A stretch of 64,000 nt of DNA from Tardibacter chloracetimidivorans (GCF_001890385.1 NZ_CP018221.1:979501-1043500), one strand, 5' to 3'. Numbered from the stretch's first letter, positions 42,438 to 51,821 are shown. Notes: generated from the sequence alone by a model not told the origin. Made by a program: numbers and translations.

Positions 42438-42889
42438 GGCGCGAACGCATGGAAGCGCGGACGAGGTGAATATTTAACGGCAATATCTTTCATATAGATG
42501 CCAAATAATATTCATTTGCTACATGAGATTAGCAGGCAGATGATGCCTTCTGCAAGATGGAGTTTGCGCGCTCGCCCAAAAGCATCCGCGAACATCATCT
42601 CGAACATTGTGTGGTTGAGACGAATATTGAAAGCGCAAATGGCCAGTGTTCTAACGGTTCGGCGCCTTGGAATTCATCCGGGCAGTAGCACGGCACGCTT
42701 CCAGGCACTGGGTCTCCCCCTTCGCGAAGCGACGGGGACCCGGCGCGCTGTCCGTCGCGACGACAGATTGCCGATCTGGCGTGAAATCAGGCCTTCGCAA
42801 CCCTCGTAACGCGGAGTGAACCGCGGCGCAGCCGATCGCGGTGCTTGTCGCATCTCTCTTCCCCGGATGCGAGGTGAATGGAGGCAAAT
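42438..42889. promoter_or_regulatory. Region between pgm and ECF sigma gene
   Basis: About 450 bases. It contains AATAATATTCATTTGC at 42503-42518, nearly the same as 20855-20870 upstream of cysJ, and an imperfect hairpin with arms GGGTCTCCCC and GGGGACCC around 42710-42742. No gene with coding character is seen. Confidence 0.45.
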
Positions 42890-43609
42890 ATGTCCGCTTG
42901 TTCTGGTGCCGAGTTTCATCCCGGCATTTCCGCTCCTCCGCGCGGCGACGCCCATTCCGAACTTGAGCTGGCCTCGGAGCTCGCCCTCGTCATGCAGCGC
43001 AATGATCGGCAGTTGCAGCGCACCGCCTGGCGGATCCTGCGCAATCGCGAGGACGCCGAAGATGCCGTTCAAAGCGCCTATCTCAACGCGTTGGCAGGTA
43101 TCAGCGGCTTCGCAGGACGATCGACACTTTCGACCTGGTTGACGCGCATCGTCACCAATGCAGCGCTTGCACATGCCCGCTTGGTCCACCGGCGCCGAAC
43201 ATGGCTCGACGAGCCTACGTCGATGGCGGAGACATATTGCGAGACGCTGATGCGCGGCTCGATCGCGAGTTCGCCCGAACGGGCCTATGCGCACCACCAG
43301 ATCCTGCAACTGATCAATGATGCGATCGACCGGTTGCCCCCTCAGTTCCGCACCGTCTTCGTGTTGCGACAGATCGAGGAACTCGATGTTGGCGAGGTCG
43401 CCGAACTGCTCGGCATCAATACCGCCACGGTCAAGACCCGACACCTGCGCGCGCGACGGCGGCTCCAGCGCACCCTTGCTCCAGCTCTCGGGGCTGCGCC
43501 CGCGAGCATGTTCCCGTTTGCCGGCGACGCCCGAGAGCACGCGGTGGGTCGATCACCTCAGGCGGCGACGCACGGAGACTGTTCGGAGGCGCGGGGAGAG
43601 ATCGCATGA
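42890..43609 (+). CDS. ECF-type RNA polymerase sigma factor
   Basis: A 239-residue sigma-70 family factor. Region 2: VMQRNDRQLQRTAWRILRNR, EDAEDAVQSAYLNALAGISG, STLSTWLTRIVTNAALAHAR. Region 4: LINDAIDRLPPQFRTVFVLR, QIEELDVGEVAELLGINTAT, VKTRHLRARRRLQR. The C-terminal 50 residues (APASMFPFAGDAREH) extend past region 4. The ATG at 42890 has GGAGG six bases upstream; 42878 is the alternative. A following gene overlapping by ATGA, possibly its anti-sigma factor, is cut off by an IS3 remnant. Confidence 0.9.
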   Translation: MSACSGAEFHPGISAPPRGDAHSELELASELALVMQRNDRQLQRTAWRILRNREDAEDAVQSAYLNALAGISGFAGRSTLSTWLTRIVTNAALAHARLVHRRRTWLDEPTSMAETYCETLMRGSIASSPERAYAHHQILQLINDAIDRLPPQFRTVFVLRQIEELDVGEVAELLGINTATVKTRHLRARRRLQRTLAPALGAAPASMFPFAGDAREHAVGRSPQAATHGDCSEARGEIA

Positions 43610-43640
43610 AGCACGACCGCGACGGCATCACTGCCGCGAA
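43606..43640 (+). pseudogene. Decapitated gene after the ECF sigma factor
   Basis: An ATG overlapping the sigma stop (ATGA) opens a frame MKHDRDGITAAK that enters the antisense of the IS3 remnant after about ten codons. The overlap implies a natural second cistron, and in this place an anti-sigma factor is common, but only the first codons remain, so identity is not known. Confidence 0.4.
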
Positions 43641-43960
43641 AGCTTCCGCGAAGAGTGGGCGAACGGTGTGTAATGCCGCCGCCAGGCTTCGATCAGCACC
43701 TTGGCCTCGGCGAGGCTGTAGAAGATTCCGTCATTGAGCAGTTCGTAGCGAAGTGACCCGTTGAAGAATTCAATGTAACCGTTCTCCCATGGTGATCCGA
43801 TGCGATGTAGAGCGTCTTCACGCCGATCTGACTCAGCCATTTCTGGGCGGCTGTCGCGACAAATTCACTGCCATATCACATTGGGAGGTGGGTCCCTCGG
43901 AGGGCCGCATTGCCTTTATGAAGACGAGGCGCGTAGCGCCCGCCGCCTTCATCGAGATTT
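43628..43960 (-). pseudogene. IS3-family transposase orfB remnant
   Basis: The frame at 43628-43840 contains the C-terminal part of an IS3 DDE transposase: GSPWENGYIEFFNGSLRYEL (the Glu of DDE in ENGYIE) and IFYSLAEAKVLIEAWRRHYT. Upstream, the preceding piece EFVATAAQKWLSQIGVKTLY is in a different frame, so a frameshift lies near 43795. The end is truncated (HYTPFAHSSRKLSRQ). No orfA is adjacent. It lies on the minus strand, opposite to the orfA remnant at 2811. Confidence 0.75.
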
Positions 43961-44014
43961 GGTACGATTCTGAAGAGAGCAGGGGCAACGAAACCTGCAG
44001 AGATGTTTGGGAAC

Positions 44015-45298
44015 TCAGCGATTTACCGCGGCAGCGACCACCTCCTTCTCGAGCCATTGCTCCCACAGTCGCAACGCCCGCTTGCGCTCCTCGAACAGTT
44101 CGGAGCGGTTGTAGACGCGCATGATCTTCGACGTCGTCGCGGTCGCGACATGGTTCAGAATGCGATCAGCAACATTCGCATCGATCTTGAGCCGCTCACA
44201 GGCGATGGTGTTGAACGTGGTCCGCAGATCATGGATCGTCCAGGGCAGCATCGGCTCCACCTCCCTGCCCTGTTTCGCCGCCATTTCCTCGCGATGTTTC
44301 TCAACGGCGCCATCCAGGCGTCGCTTGGCCTTGGCAAAGCCTGATACCGGCGTCTCTCCCGTCGTGGTGAAGAGGTAGGCAGACTCCTTCAGTCGATCGG
44401 CGTCGCCGAGCGCCGATGTGATGATGGACCGCGCCATCGGAAGCAGCGGCACCCGAAGCGCATTGGCGCGCTTGGTTCGCTCCGATGGCAGAACCCATTG
44501 CGGCTCGTCGCCCTGCAGCGTCAGTTCATTGACGAGCAGGCCGGCAAGTTCATCCCGGCGCATGGGCAGGACGATGAGCAATCGACACAGAGGCCCGAAC
44601 GGATATCCGAGGTCTCCGGCCGCCGCCCAGATATCTCTTAGTTCCTGGACCGAATGATATCGTTCCCGAGTACGCTCGGGCACAGGGCGCCTGAGGCTGG
44701 CGATTGGATTGGACTCGATCACGCCTTCCGATACGCACCAGTTAAAGAAGGCCTTCGCATAGGCAAGCTGGCGGTTCGCCGATATCGGCGAGCGTTTGGC
44801 CCGCCGCTTGAGCAATTCCTGTATCTCGTCGCGGGTGATCTCTTTCACATTCCTGGCCTGAAGTGTGCGGAGCAATCCCTCCTTGCCGTCGAGCGCTCGC
44901 CGGGTCTGATCGCCGCGGCGGTGATGGCTCAGGACCTCGCGCTCATATTGGTCCAGCATCTGCACAAGGGCCTTGCGGGACCGGGCACGGATCTGCGCCT
45001 CGCGCGCGAGATTGCGTCGTTCCTCGTTGGGATTACGCCCCTCCTCCACTTTCCGCCGGGCCTCGCGCGCTGCTGCGCGTGCATCATTGATGCTGAGCGC
45101 CGGCCACGACCCCAATGCGATCCGGCTTCGCTCGCCGGTGTGCAGCCGAATCATCAGCGACCATTTGGCCGAGCGCTCCCCTGCCCTGAAGCGCAGACCA
45201 GGCTCGCGCAGATCCCTGAGTTCGATCTGCGGCCCTTTCCGGCCTCGCGCTGCATCGATTGCGGCTTCAATATCTGCTTTCGTCAATCCGGTGGACAT
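44015..45298 (-). CDS. Tyrosine integrase of element B (P4-type)
   Basis: A 427-residue integrase (longer frame from 45421 possible, but the domain begins at MSTGLTKADIEAAIDAARGR). The N-terminal DUF4102 region has ELRDLREPGLRFRAGERSAK; the catalytic domain shows the first Arg in LIVLPMRRDELAGL, HDLRTTFNTIACERL for His-x-x-Arg, ILNHVATATTSKIMRVYNRS with Asn-His for the usual Gly-His and the nucleophilic Tyr in MRVYNRS. It lies about 200 bases from the att repeat at 45507, oriented away from it. The gene appears intact. Confidence 0.93.
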   Translation of the reverse strand: MSTGLTKADIEAAIDAARGRKGPQIELRDLREPGLRFRAGERSAKWSLMIRLHTGERSRIALGSWPALSINDARAAAREARRKVEEGRNPNEERRNLAREAQIRARSRKALVQMLDQYEREVLSHHRRGDQTRRALDGKEGLLRTLQARNVKEITRDEIQELLKRRAKRSPISANRQLAYAKAFFNWCVSEGVIESNPIASLRRPVPERTRERYHSVQELRDIWAAAGDLGYPFGPLCRLLIVLPMRRDELAGLLVNELTLQGDEPQWVLPSERTKRANALRVPLLPMARSIITSALGDADRLKESAYLFTTTGETPVSGFAKAKRRLDGAVEKHREEMAAKQGREVEPMLPWTIHDLRTTFNTIACERLKIDANVADRILNHVATATTSKIMRVYNRSELFEERKRALRLWEQWLEKEVVAAAVNR

Positions 45299-45380
45299 GA
45301 GCGCAAGTATACCGCTTCGGATAGGCTCCGTATAGGTCCCACCTGAGATTGAACGATACGAGACGCTCATGGACGGTGGC

Positions 45381-45479
45381 GGACGACCAGAGACCGGACC
45401 CGATGATATGAACTTACCCAACCATATAGCTTAACATGACTTTTTTGGACCTCAGTGAACGAGTGTGGACGACCAGAGA
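45381..45479. repeat. Direct repeat pair beside att, probable arm sites
   Basis: GGACGACCAGAGA occurs at 45381-45393 and again at 45467-45479, 86 bp apart, between the integrase and its att repeat. Such short repeats flanking att typically bind the integrase N-terminal domain or an excisionase. Binding is inferred. Confidence 0.5.
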
Positions 45480-45506
45480 GCGCCCGCACGCCGCCGACCC
45501 CAACGC

Positions 45507-45551
45507 CTCTTAATCAGCGGGTCCCAGGTTCGAGCCCTGGTGCGTCCACCA
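45507..45551 (+). repeat. att direct repeat, 3' part of tRNA-Lys(CUU) (right end of element B)
   Basis: Identical over 45 bp to 2653-2697, same orientation; bases on both sides differ at once. As at the left end, no D arm or 5' acceptor strand precedes it, so it is only the 3' part of the tRNA. It marks the border with the chromosomal backbone. Confidence 0.93.
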
Positions 45552-45875
45552 TATTTTGCTGTTAAAACCAAATAGGTGCATGGAGCGCACGTCACTCCGA
45601 AAGGTGCATGGTTTCCCCATAGGCCAATCGTAAGCGGCGGCTTGATCTCTGTCGGGTTGCTGCGCCGGGGAGGTTAGTAGCAGTCAACAAACGTCCGCCA
45701 CCGCGTCCGCTGATCGTCCCTGGGTGCATCGCCTTCCACACCAGCCTCCAAAAGCCGGTGTTGAATCAGACATCGCCGCCGTCGGCGCTGATTTTGCGAA
45801 CTTCGCTGAAGGTCTGGCGATTGTGCTGACCGGCTCCGCCGGGGAAGGCTGAGGCGGGGACCGCCAGTCTTGCCC
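45552..45875. other. Backbone-side region without recognisable gene
   Basis: About 320 bases. The words AGGTGCATGG occur twice (about 45571 and 45601). A minus-strand frame around 45770-45860 (SAFPGGAGQHNRQTFSEVRK) looks like a remnant of a protein C-terminus but cannot be assigned. It may be degenerate DNA next to the insertion point. Confidence 0.4.
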
Positions 45876-46625
45876 CTATAATGTCTGCAGGGTCTCAAGC
45901 ACGAGCCCGGCATGTTCCGTTTTGCAGATCAGCAGGTCGGGCAGATAGACGTCCTGTTGATTGTAGACGAGCGGCTCGCCGTTGATGCGGCTGACGTGGA
46001 GGCCCGCGGCGAGAGCAACCGCCGCCGGGGCGCAATTGTCCCATTCATATTGCCCGCCGGAGTGCAGGTAGATGTCCGCCTCGCCGCGAACGACCGCCAT
46101 CGCCTTGGCGCCCGCCGATCCCATCGGAAGCAGCTCCGCGCCAAGGCGCTCGGCAACCGCGACGGCCTCCGCCGCCGGGCGCGTGCGGCTGACGAGCATC
46201 CTGAGCGGAGAATTGGCGGCGGGCAGCGGTTGCGGCCGGTCGGAACGAAGGACGAGATCGAGACCCGGCAGCGCCACCGCGCCGACGGCGGGCTTTCCAT
46301 TGATCGCGAGCGCGACATGGACGGCCCAGTCGGTGCGGGCCTCGCCATATTCGCGCGTGCCGTCGAGCGGATCAACGATCCACACCCGCTCGGCGTCAAG
46401 CCGCGCGGCATTGTCCTTTTCCTCTTCGGAAAGTACGGCGTCGTCCGGACGGTTCGCCCTCAGCGCCTCCATGATGAAGGCGTTGGCGGTGCGGTCGCCG
46501 GCCCTGCCCAGCGCCTTGCCCTGAAACAGGCCGGAACGCTGGAGGGAGAGGAGCAGATCGCCCGCCACATGGGCGATATGGGCGGCGAGTTCGGCGTCGG
46601 TCATTGCATTGGAGGCGTCCGTCAC
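45876..46625 (-). CDS. cysQ: 3'(2'),5'-bisphosphate nucleotidase
   Basis: A 249-residue Mg-dependent phosphatase of the inositol monophosphatase superfamily; CysQ hydrolyses PAP left after PAPS reduction. Metal-binding motifs: VLSEEEKDN (Glu), [20 protein letters not shown] (DPLDGT) and [19 protein letters not shown] (WDxC). It is the last gene of cysD-cysNC-cysQ, overlapping cysNC by four bases, which supports the sulfate role over other IMPase functions. Confidence 0.92.
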   Translation of the reverse strand: MTDASNAMTDAELAAHIAHVAGDLLLSLQRSGLFQGKALGRAGDRTANAFIMEALRANRPDDAVLSEEEKDNAARLDAERVWIVDPLDGTREYGEARTDWAVHVALAINGKPAVGAVALPGLDLVLRSDRPQPLPAANSPLRMLVSRTRPAAEAVAVAERLGAELLPMGSAGAKAMAVVRGEADIYLHSGGQYEWDNCAPAAVALAAGLHVSRINGEPLVYNQQDVYLPDLLICKTEHAGLVLETLQTL

Positions 46626-48529
46626 TTCAGCAATTCCCCGACGATGAGTTCGGCTGCTTCTTCGGCGCTCATCTTCGTCGTGTCGATGCGAATTTCGGGG
46701 GATTCGGGCGGCTCATAAGGGCTGTCGATGCCGGTGAAGTTCTTGAGCTGGCCTTCCCTCGCCTTCTTGTAAAGACCCTTGACGTCGCGCTTCTCGGCCT
46801 CGGACAGCGGCGTGTCGATGTGCACCTCGATGAACTCGCCGTCAGGCAGCATACGCCGCACCATGTCGCGCTCAGCGCGGAACGGGCTGATGAAGGCGGT
46901 GAGCACGATGAGCCCGGCGTCCGTCATCAGCTTGGCGACCTCGCCAACCCGGCGGATGTTCTCCACGCGGTCGGCATCAGTGAAGCCAAGATCCTTGTTC
47001 AGCCCGTGGCGGACATTGTCGCCGTCCAGCAGGAAGCTGTGCCTGCCAAGGGCGTGCAGCTTCTTCTCGACCAGATTGGCGATGGTCGATTTGCCCGCGC
47101 CGGAAAGGCCGGTGAACCACAAGAGCTTCGGCTTCTGGTTCTTCTGTTTTGCATGCGCCTCGCGGGTGATGTCGACCGCCTGCCAATGGATATTCTGGCT
47201 GCGGCGAAGCGCATAATGGATGATCCCCGCGCCCACCGTCGTATTGGTCATCCGGTCGATGAGGATGAAGCCGCCAAGGTCGTGGTTTTCGGCATAGGGG
47301 GCAAAGGCCACCGGCCGGTCGAGCGCGATGTTGCACACGCCGATCGCGTTCAGATCCAGCGTCTTGCCGGCGATATGCTCCATGGTGTTGACGTTGACCT
47401 GATATTTCTCGTCGGTCACCGTTGCCGATACCGTCGTTGTAGCGGTCTTCAGCCAATAGGGCCGTCCGGGAAGCATCGGCTCATCGGCCATCCACACGAT
47501 CGTGGTCTCGAACTGATCGGCGACTTCCAGCGGGCTGTCGGCGATGGTGATGACGTCGCCGCGCGAACAGTCGATCTCATCGGCCAGGCAGATCGTCACC
47601 GACTGGCCCGCCACCGCCTGGTCCAGATCGCCGTCCAGGGTCACGATGCGCGACACCTTGGAGGTCTTGCCCGACGGGAGCACCCGCACGACATCGCCCG
47701 GGCGAACCGTCCCGCTGTTCACGAACCCTGAAAAGCCACGAAAATCGAGATTGGGCCGGTTGACCCATTGCACCGCCATTCGGAATGGAGCGGCGGCCAG
47801 CCGGTCGTTGTCGAGCGGCACCGTCTCCAGATGCTCGATCAGCGCCGGACCCGTGTACCAGGGCGTGTTCGGCGAAAGGCTGGTGATGTTGTCGCCCTTG
47901 AAGCCCGAGATCGGCATTGCAACGAAGCTGTCGATGCCGATGCTTTTTGCGAACGCCGAATAGTCTTCGACGATCTCGTTGAAGCGCGCCTCGCTGTAAT
48001 CGACGAGGTCCATCTTGTTGACGGCAAGCACGATGTTCCGGATGCCGATCAGGTGCGCGAGATAACTGTGCCGCCGCGTCTGGGTCAGCACCCCCTTGCG
48101 CGCGTCGATCAGGATGACGGCGAGGTCGGCGGTGGACGCGCCCGTCACCATGTTGCGCGTATATTGCTCGTGCCCCGGCGTGTCGGCGACGATGAACTTG
48201 CGCTTTTCGGTCGCGAAAAAGCGGTAGGCGACGTCGATGGTGATGCCCTGCTCCCGCTCGGCGGCAAGCCCGTCCACCAGCAGCGCGAAGTCGATCTCCT
48301 GTCCTTGCGTGCCAACGCGCTTGCTGTCGGCCTCAAGCGCGGCAAGCTGATCCTCGAAGATCATCTTGGAATCATAGAGCAGCCGGCCGATCAGCGTCGA
48401 CTTGCCGTCGTCCACCGATCCGCAGGTGATGAAGCGCAGCAGCGACTTGTGCTGATGGATTTCGAGATACTGATCGATGTCCTCGGCGATGAGCGCGTCG
48501 GTCTTGTAGATGACGTCACCGTCCGACAT
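46622..48529 (-). CDS. cysNC: Bifunctional sulfate adenylyltransferase subunit 1 / APS kinase
   Basis: A 635-residue fusion. The N-terminal GTPase (CysN) has the P-loop in [21 protein letters not shown]3 in [20 protein letters not shown] and NKMD in [13 protein letters not shown]. The C-terminal CysC kinase, from about residue 455, has the ATP loop [20 protein letters not shown] and [16 protein letters not shown]. With CysD it makes APS from sulfate and ATP using GTP, then phosphorylates APS to PAPS. Start and cysD stop share a base (TGATG). Confidence 0.95.
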   Translation of the reverse strand: MSDGDVIYKTDALIAEDIDQYLEIHQHKSLLRFITCGSVDDGKSTLIGRLLYDSKMIFEDQLAALEADSKRVGTQGQEIDFALLVDGLAAEREQGITIDVAYRFFATEKRKFIVADTPGHEQYTRNMVTGASTADLAVILIDARKGVLTQTRRHSYLAHLIGIRNIVLAVNKMDLVDYSEARFNEIVEDYSAFAKSIGIDSFVAMPISGFKGDNITSLSPNTPWYTGPALIEHLETVPLDNDRLAAAPFRMAVQWVNRPNLDFRGFSGFVNSGTVRPGDVVRVLPSGKTSKVSRIVTLDGDLDQAVAGQSVTICLADEIDCSRGDVITIADSPLEVADQFETTIVWMADEPMLPGRPYWLKTATTTVSATVTDEKYQVNVNTMEHIAGKTLDLNAIGVCNIALDRPVAFAPYAENHDLGGFILIDRMTNTTVGAGIIHYALRRSQNIHWQAVDITREAHAKQKNQKPKLLWFTGLSGAGKSTIANLVEKKLHALGRHSFLLDGDNVRHGLNKDLGFTDADRVENIRRVGEVAKLMTDAGLIVLTAFISPFRAERDMVRRMLPDGEFIEVHIDTPLSEAEKRDVKGLYKKAREGQLKNFTGIDSPYEPPESPEIRIDTTKMSAEEAAELIVGELLK

Positions 48530-49437
48530 CAGAAATAGCCCTCCTGCTTCTTCTTCTCCATGCCGGCGCCGCCCGCGTCCTTGTCGATCGCGCGCCCCTG
48601 CCGTTCCGACGTGGTTGTCAGAAGCGTCTCCTGTATCACCTGCGGCAACGTGTCCGCCGTGCTCTCGACAGCGCCCGTCAGCGGATAGCAGCCAAGCGTG
48701 CGGAACCGGATCGAGCGTTCTACCGGCACCTCACCGGGCTTCAGCGGGAAGCGGTCGTCGTCCACCATCAAGAGCAGCCCGTCGCGCTCCACCGTCGGGC
48801 GCGGGGCAGCAAAATAGAGCGGAACGATCGGAATGTTGTTGAGGTGGATATATTGCCAGATGTCCAGCTCGGTCCAGTTGGAGATCGGGAAGACGCGAAC
48901 GCTCTCGCCCTTGTTCTTCCTGGCGTTGTAGAGCTTCCACAGCTCAGGCCGCTGGTTCTTCGGGTCCCAGCGATGGTTGGCCGAGCGAAAGGAGAAGATG
49001 CGCTCCTTGGCGCGGCTCTTCTCTTCGTCGCGCCGAGCGCCGCCGAACGCCGCGTCGAAACCATATTTGTCGAGCGCCTGCTTCAGCCCTTCCGTCTTCC
49101 ACATGTCGGTGTGCAGCGGGCCATGATCGAAGGGGTTGATCCCGCGCGCCATCGCCTCGGGATTGTGATAGACGAGCAGGTCCATCCCGCTTTCCTGCGC
49201 CATGCGGTCGCGAAGCTCGTACATCGCCCGGAACTTCCACGTCGTATCCACATGCAGCAGCGGAAAGGGCGGCGGCGACGGGTAAAAGGCCTTGCGCGCC
49301 AGATGCAGCATCACCGCCGAATCCTTGCCCACGGAATAGAGCATCACGGGCTTTTCAGCCTCCGCCACCACCTCGCGCATGATGTGGATGCTCTCGGCCT
49401 CCAGTCGCTCAAGATGGGTAAGGGTCAATGAATCCAC
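48529..49437 (-). CDS. cysD: Sulfate adenylyltransferase subunit 2
   Basis: A 302-residue PAPS-reductase-fold ATP pyrophosphatase forming APS with CysN. The PP motif is [20 protein letters not shown]; further marks are [40 protein letters not shown] and [20 protein letters not shown], ending QEGYF. The GTG at 49437 ([20 protein letters not shown]) matches the usual CysD start; a frame up to 49548 is not typical. First gene of the cys operon in the backbone. Confidence 0.93.
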   Translation of the reverse strand: MDSLTLTHLERLEAESIHIMREVVAEAEKPVMLYSVGKDSAVMLHLARKAFYPSPPPFPLLHVDTTWKFRAMYELRDRMAQESGMDLLVYHNPEAMARGINPFDHGPLHTDMWKTEGLKQALDKYGFDAAFGGARRDEEKSRAKERIFSFRSANHRWDPKNQRPELWKLYNARKNKGESVRVFPISNWTELDIWQYIHLNNIPIVPLYFAAPRPTVERDGLLLMVDDDRFPLKPGEVPVERSIRFRTLGCYPLTGAVESTADTLPQVIQETLLTTTSERQGRAIDKDAGGAGMEKKKQEGYF

Positions 49438-49578
49438 GGATTGCGAGCCAGCCGCCAAAGCACGCGACAATGAAAATCTCCAAAAATGCCCAATAAGGGC
49501 TGCTATGCCACCGATGCTTGCGCCACGGCGACATTGAATATGCTTCAACCACCAAAGTTTTTGTTAAACGGCCGCGGA

Positions 49579-50793
49579 TCAGTCCTGATCGACAAAAACA
49601 AGCGCAGGAGTTTCGATCAGCCGCTTGACCGCCTGGATGAAGCGCGCCGCGTCATAGCCGTCGACGACGCGGTGATCGAAGGATGAAGACAGGTTCATCA
49701 ACTTCCTTATCTCGACCCGGCCATCGATCACGGCTGGGCGCTCCACGATGCGGTTGACGCCGACGATCGCCACTTCGGGCCGGTTGATGACGGGCGTGGA
49801 GACGATTCCCCCGAGCGCGCCCAGCGAGGTGAGCGTGATGGTGGAGCCGGAAAGATCGTCCCGCGAAAGCTTGCCTGCCCGCGCCCCATCCGACAGACGG
49901 GCGATCTCGGCGGCAATGTTCCAGACGGAGCGGGAGGCGGCATCCCGGATGACCGGCACCATCAGCCCGGCGTCGGTTTGCGTGGCGAGCCCCAGATGCA
50001 CCGCCGAATGGCGACGGACGACGCCAGCCTCGTCGTCATAGCGCGCATTCACCATCGGAAAGCCGGGAATGGCGCCGGCGATCGCCTTGATCAGAAACGG
50101 CAGCAGCGTGAGCTTCGGCCTGTCCCCGCGATTGGCGTTCATCTCCCCACGCAGCGCTTCAAGCGCGGTGACGTCGCTTTCCTCGACATATGAAAAATGC
50201 GGGATATGGCGCTTTGATTCCGCCATATTATCAGCAATGCGGCGGCGAAGGCCGACAACCTTGACTTCCTCCACCCGGTCAGGCGCTGATCTTTCAGCCG
50301 CGCCTCCCGAGCGGGAGGAATAGCGCAGATAGCTGTCCAGATCGCCGTGGCGGACGCGCCCGCCTTCGGCCGGACGGACCAGCGCAAGATCGACGCCAAG
50401 GTCCAGCGCCCGCTTCCGCACAGCGGGGGATGCAAGCACCCTGCCCTTTCGGGCTGTGCTTTCAGCCTGGACCTCTTCGCGCGGCGCCTTTTCCGGCGCG
50501 GTTGCTTGGGGCGGAGTCGCTTCTTCTTCGGCTTCGGTCTCCGCCGCTTCTCCGTCCGTTTCGAACACCGCCAGCACGGAGCCTATCGCAACAGTCTCCC
50601 CCACCTTGCCGTTGATCTCGATCACCTTGCCGCCGACCGGGGCGGACAGTTCGACCGTGGCCTTGTCCGTCATCATGTCCGCAAGCGGCGCGTCCTCTTC
50701 CACCACATCGCCCGGCTTCACGTGCCAGGCGACGACTTCCGCCTCGGCGATTCCTTCTCCGATGTCGGGCAGCTTGAATTCGAACCGGGCCAC
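49579..50793 (-). CDS. bkdB: Branched-chain alpha-keto acid dehydrogenase E2 (dihydrolipoyl acyltransferase)
   Basis: A 404-residue E2. Lipoyl domain with the lipoylated Lys in DAPLADMMTDKATVELSAPV; peripheral-subunit-binding domain RVLASPAVRKRALDLGVDLA; acyltransferase domain ending in LMNLSSSFDHRVVDGYDAAR with the catalytic His/Asp (HRVVDG). The GTG at 50793 lies two bases after the E1-beta stop and has GGAGG upstream. Branched-chain type is preferred over pyruvate or 2-oxoglutarate because of the E1a/E1b arrangement. Confidence 0.9.
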   Translation of the reverse strand: MARFEFKLPDIGEGIAEAEVVAWHVKPGDVVEEDAPLADMMTDKATVELSAPVGGKVIEINGKVGETVAIGSVLAVFETDGEAAETEAEEEATPPQATAPEKAPREEVQAESTARKGRVLASPAVRKRALDLGVDLALVRPAEGGRVRHGDLDSYLRYSSRSGGAAERSAPDRVEEVKVVGLRRRIADNMAESKRHIPHFSYVEESDVTALEALRGEMNANRGDRPKLTLLPFLIKAIAGAIPGFPMVNARYDDEAGVVRRHSAVHLGLATQTDAGLMVPVIRDAASRSVWNIAAEIARLSDGARAGKLSRDDLSGSTITLTSLGALGGIVSTPVINRPEVAIVGVNRIVERPAVIDGRVEIRKLMNLSSSFDHRVVDGYDAARFIQAVKRLIETPALVFVDQD

Positions 50794-50795
50794 CG

Positions 50796-51821
50796 TCAGT
50801 CCTCCAATATCCGTTTGAGCGCCTTGCCGATGCGGACCGGGCCGGGGAAATAGGCCCATTCCAGCGAGTGCGGATAAGGCGTGTCAAAGCCGGTCACGCG
50901 GGCGACAGGCGCTTCCAGGTGATAGAAGCAGCGCTCCTGCACCAGCGCGGCCAGCTCCGCGCCGAAGCCGCTGGTGCGCGTCGCCTCGTGAACGACGACG
51001 CAGCGGCCGGTCTTCATCACCGAGGCGTCGATCGTCTCGATGTCGAGGGGCAGCAAAGTCCTGAGATCGATCACCTCCGCGTCGATGCCGAGGTCGTTCA
51101 CCACGCCAAGCACGACATGCACCATGGTGCCATAGGCGAGGATGGTGACGTCCCCGCCCTCGCGGCGGACGGCGGCCTTGCCCAGCGGAACGGTGTAATA
51201 GCCTTCCGGAACCTCGCTCCCCTCATGCTTCGACCAGGGGGAAATCGGCCGGTCGTAATGTCCGTCGAACGGGCCGTTGTAGATGCGTTTGGGCTCGAAG
51301 AAGATCACCGGATCATTGTCTTCGATCGCGGCGATCAGCAGCCCCTTGGCGTCATAGGGCGTGGACGGGATCACCGTCTTCAATCCCGACACATGGGTGA
51401 AGATGCCCTCCGGCGACTGGCTGTGGGTCTGCCCGCCGAAGATGCCGCCGCCAAAGGGCGAGCGGACGGTGATGGGGGCAGTGAACTCGCCTGCCGAGCG
51501 ATAGCGCAGCCGCGCCGCCTCCGACACAAGCTGGTCCAGCGCCGGATAGATGTAATCGGCGAACTGGATCTCGGGCACGGGCCGCAAGCCATAGGCGGCC
51601 ATGCCGACCGCAACGCCCGCTATGCCGCATTCGGTGATCGGCGTGTCGAACACCCGCGTCTTGCCATATTTCTTCTGGAGGCCCGCCGTGGCGCGGAAGA
51701 CGCCGCCGAAATAGCCGACATCCTCGCCAAGCACGGTCACCATCGGGTCGCGCTCCATCGCGACATCCATCGCCGAGTTGATCGCCTCGATCATGTTCAT
51801 CCGGCGGACGCTCTCGCTCAT
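50796..51821 (-). CDS. Branched-chain keto acid dehydrogenase E1 beta
   Basis: A 341-residue transketolase-like subunit: NMIEAINSAMDVAMERDPMV, VLGEDVGYFGGVFRATAGLQ, ECGIAGVAVGMAAYGLRPVP, EIQFADYIYPALDQLVSEAA and RCVVVHEATRTSGFGAELAA. It pairs with E1 alpha (51818) in the TPP-dependent decarboxylase. Start overlaps the E1-alpha stop by four bases. No E3 (lipoamide dehydrogenase) follows, so it must be supplied from elsewhere. Confidence 0.92.
   Translation of the reverse strand: MSESVRRMNMIEAINSAMDVAMERDPMVTVLGEDVGYFGGVFRATAGLQKKYGKTRVFDTPITECGIAGVAVGMAAYGLRPVPEIQFADYIYPALDQLVSEAARLRYRSAGEFTAPITVRSPFGGGIFGGQTHSQSPEGIFTHVSGLKTVIPSTPYDAKGLLIAAIEDNDPVIFFEPKRIYNGPFDGHYDRPISPWSKHEGSEVPEGYYTVPLGKAAVRREGGDVTILAYGTMVHVVLGVVNDLGIDAEVIDLRTLLPLDIETIDASVMKTGRCVVVHEATRTSGFGAELAALVQERCFYHLEAPVARVTGFDTPYPHSLEWAYFPGPVRIGKALKRILED

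Larger units (their letters stand above)
2698..45551. mobile_element. Integrative element B (genomic island) in tRNA-Lys
   Basis: The limits are the two identical 45-bp tRNA-Lys repeats. The tyrosine integrase lies just inside the right repeat. The content is mostly metabolic and stress genes with many operons, and there are no visible conjugation, replication or phage structural genes, so the element is either mobilised from outside or no longer mobile. Several pseudogenes and IS remnants near both ends point to decay. Confidence 0.85.

Noticed and set aside
45450-45551. A complete tRNA-Lys at the right att site
   Set aside because: Same reason: the upstream GGACGACCAGAGA does not form a tRNA 5' half.
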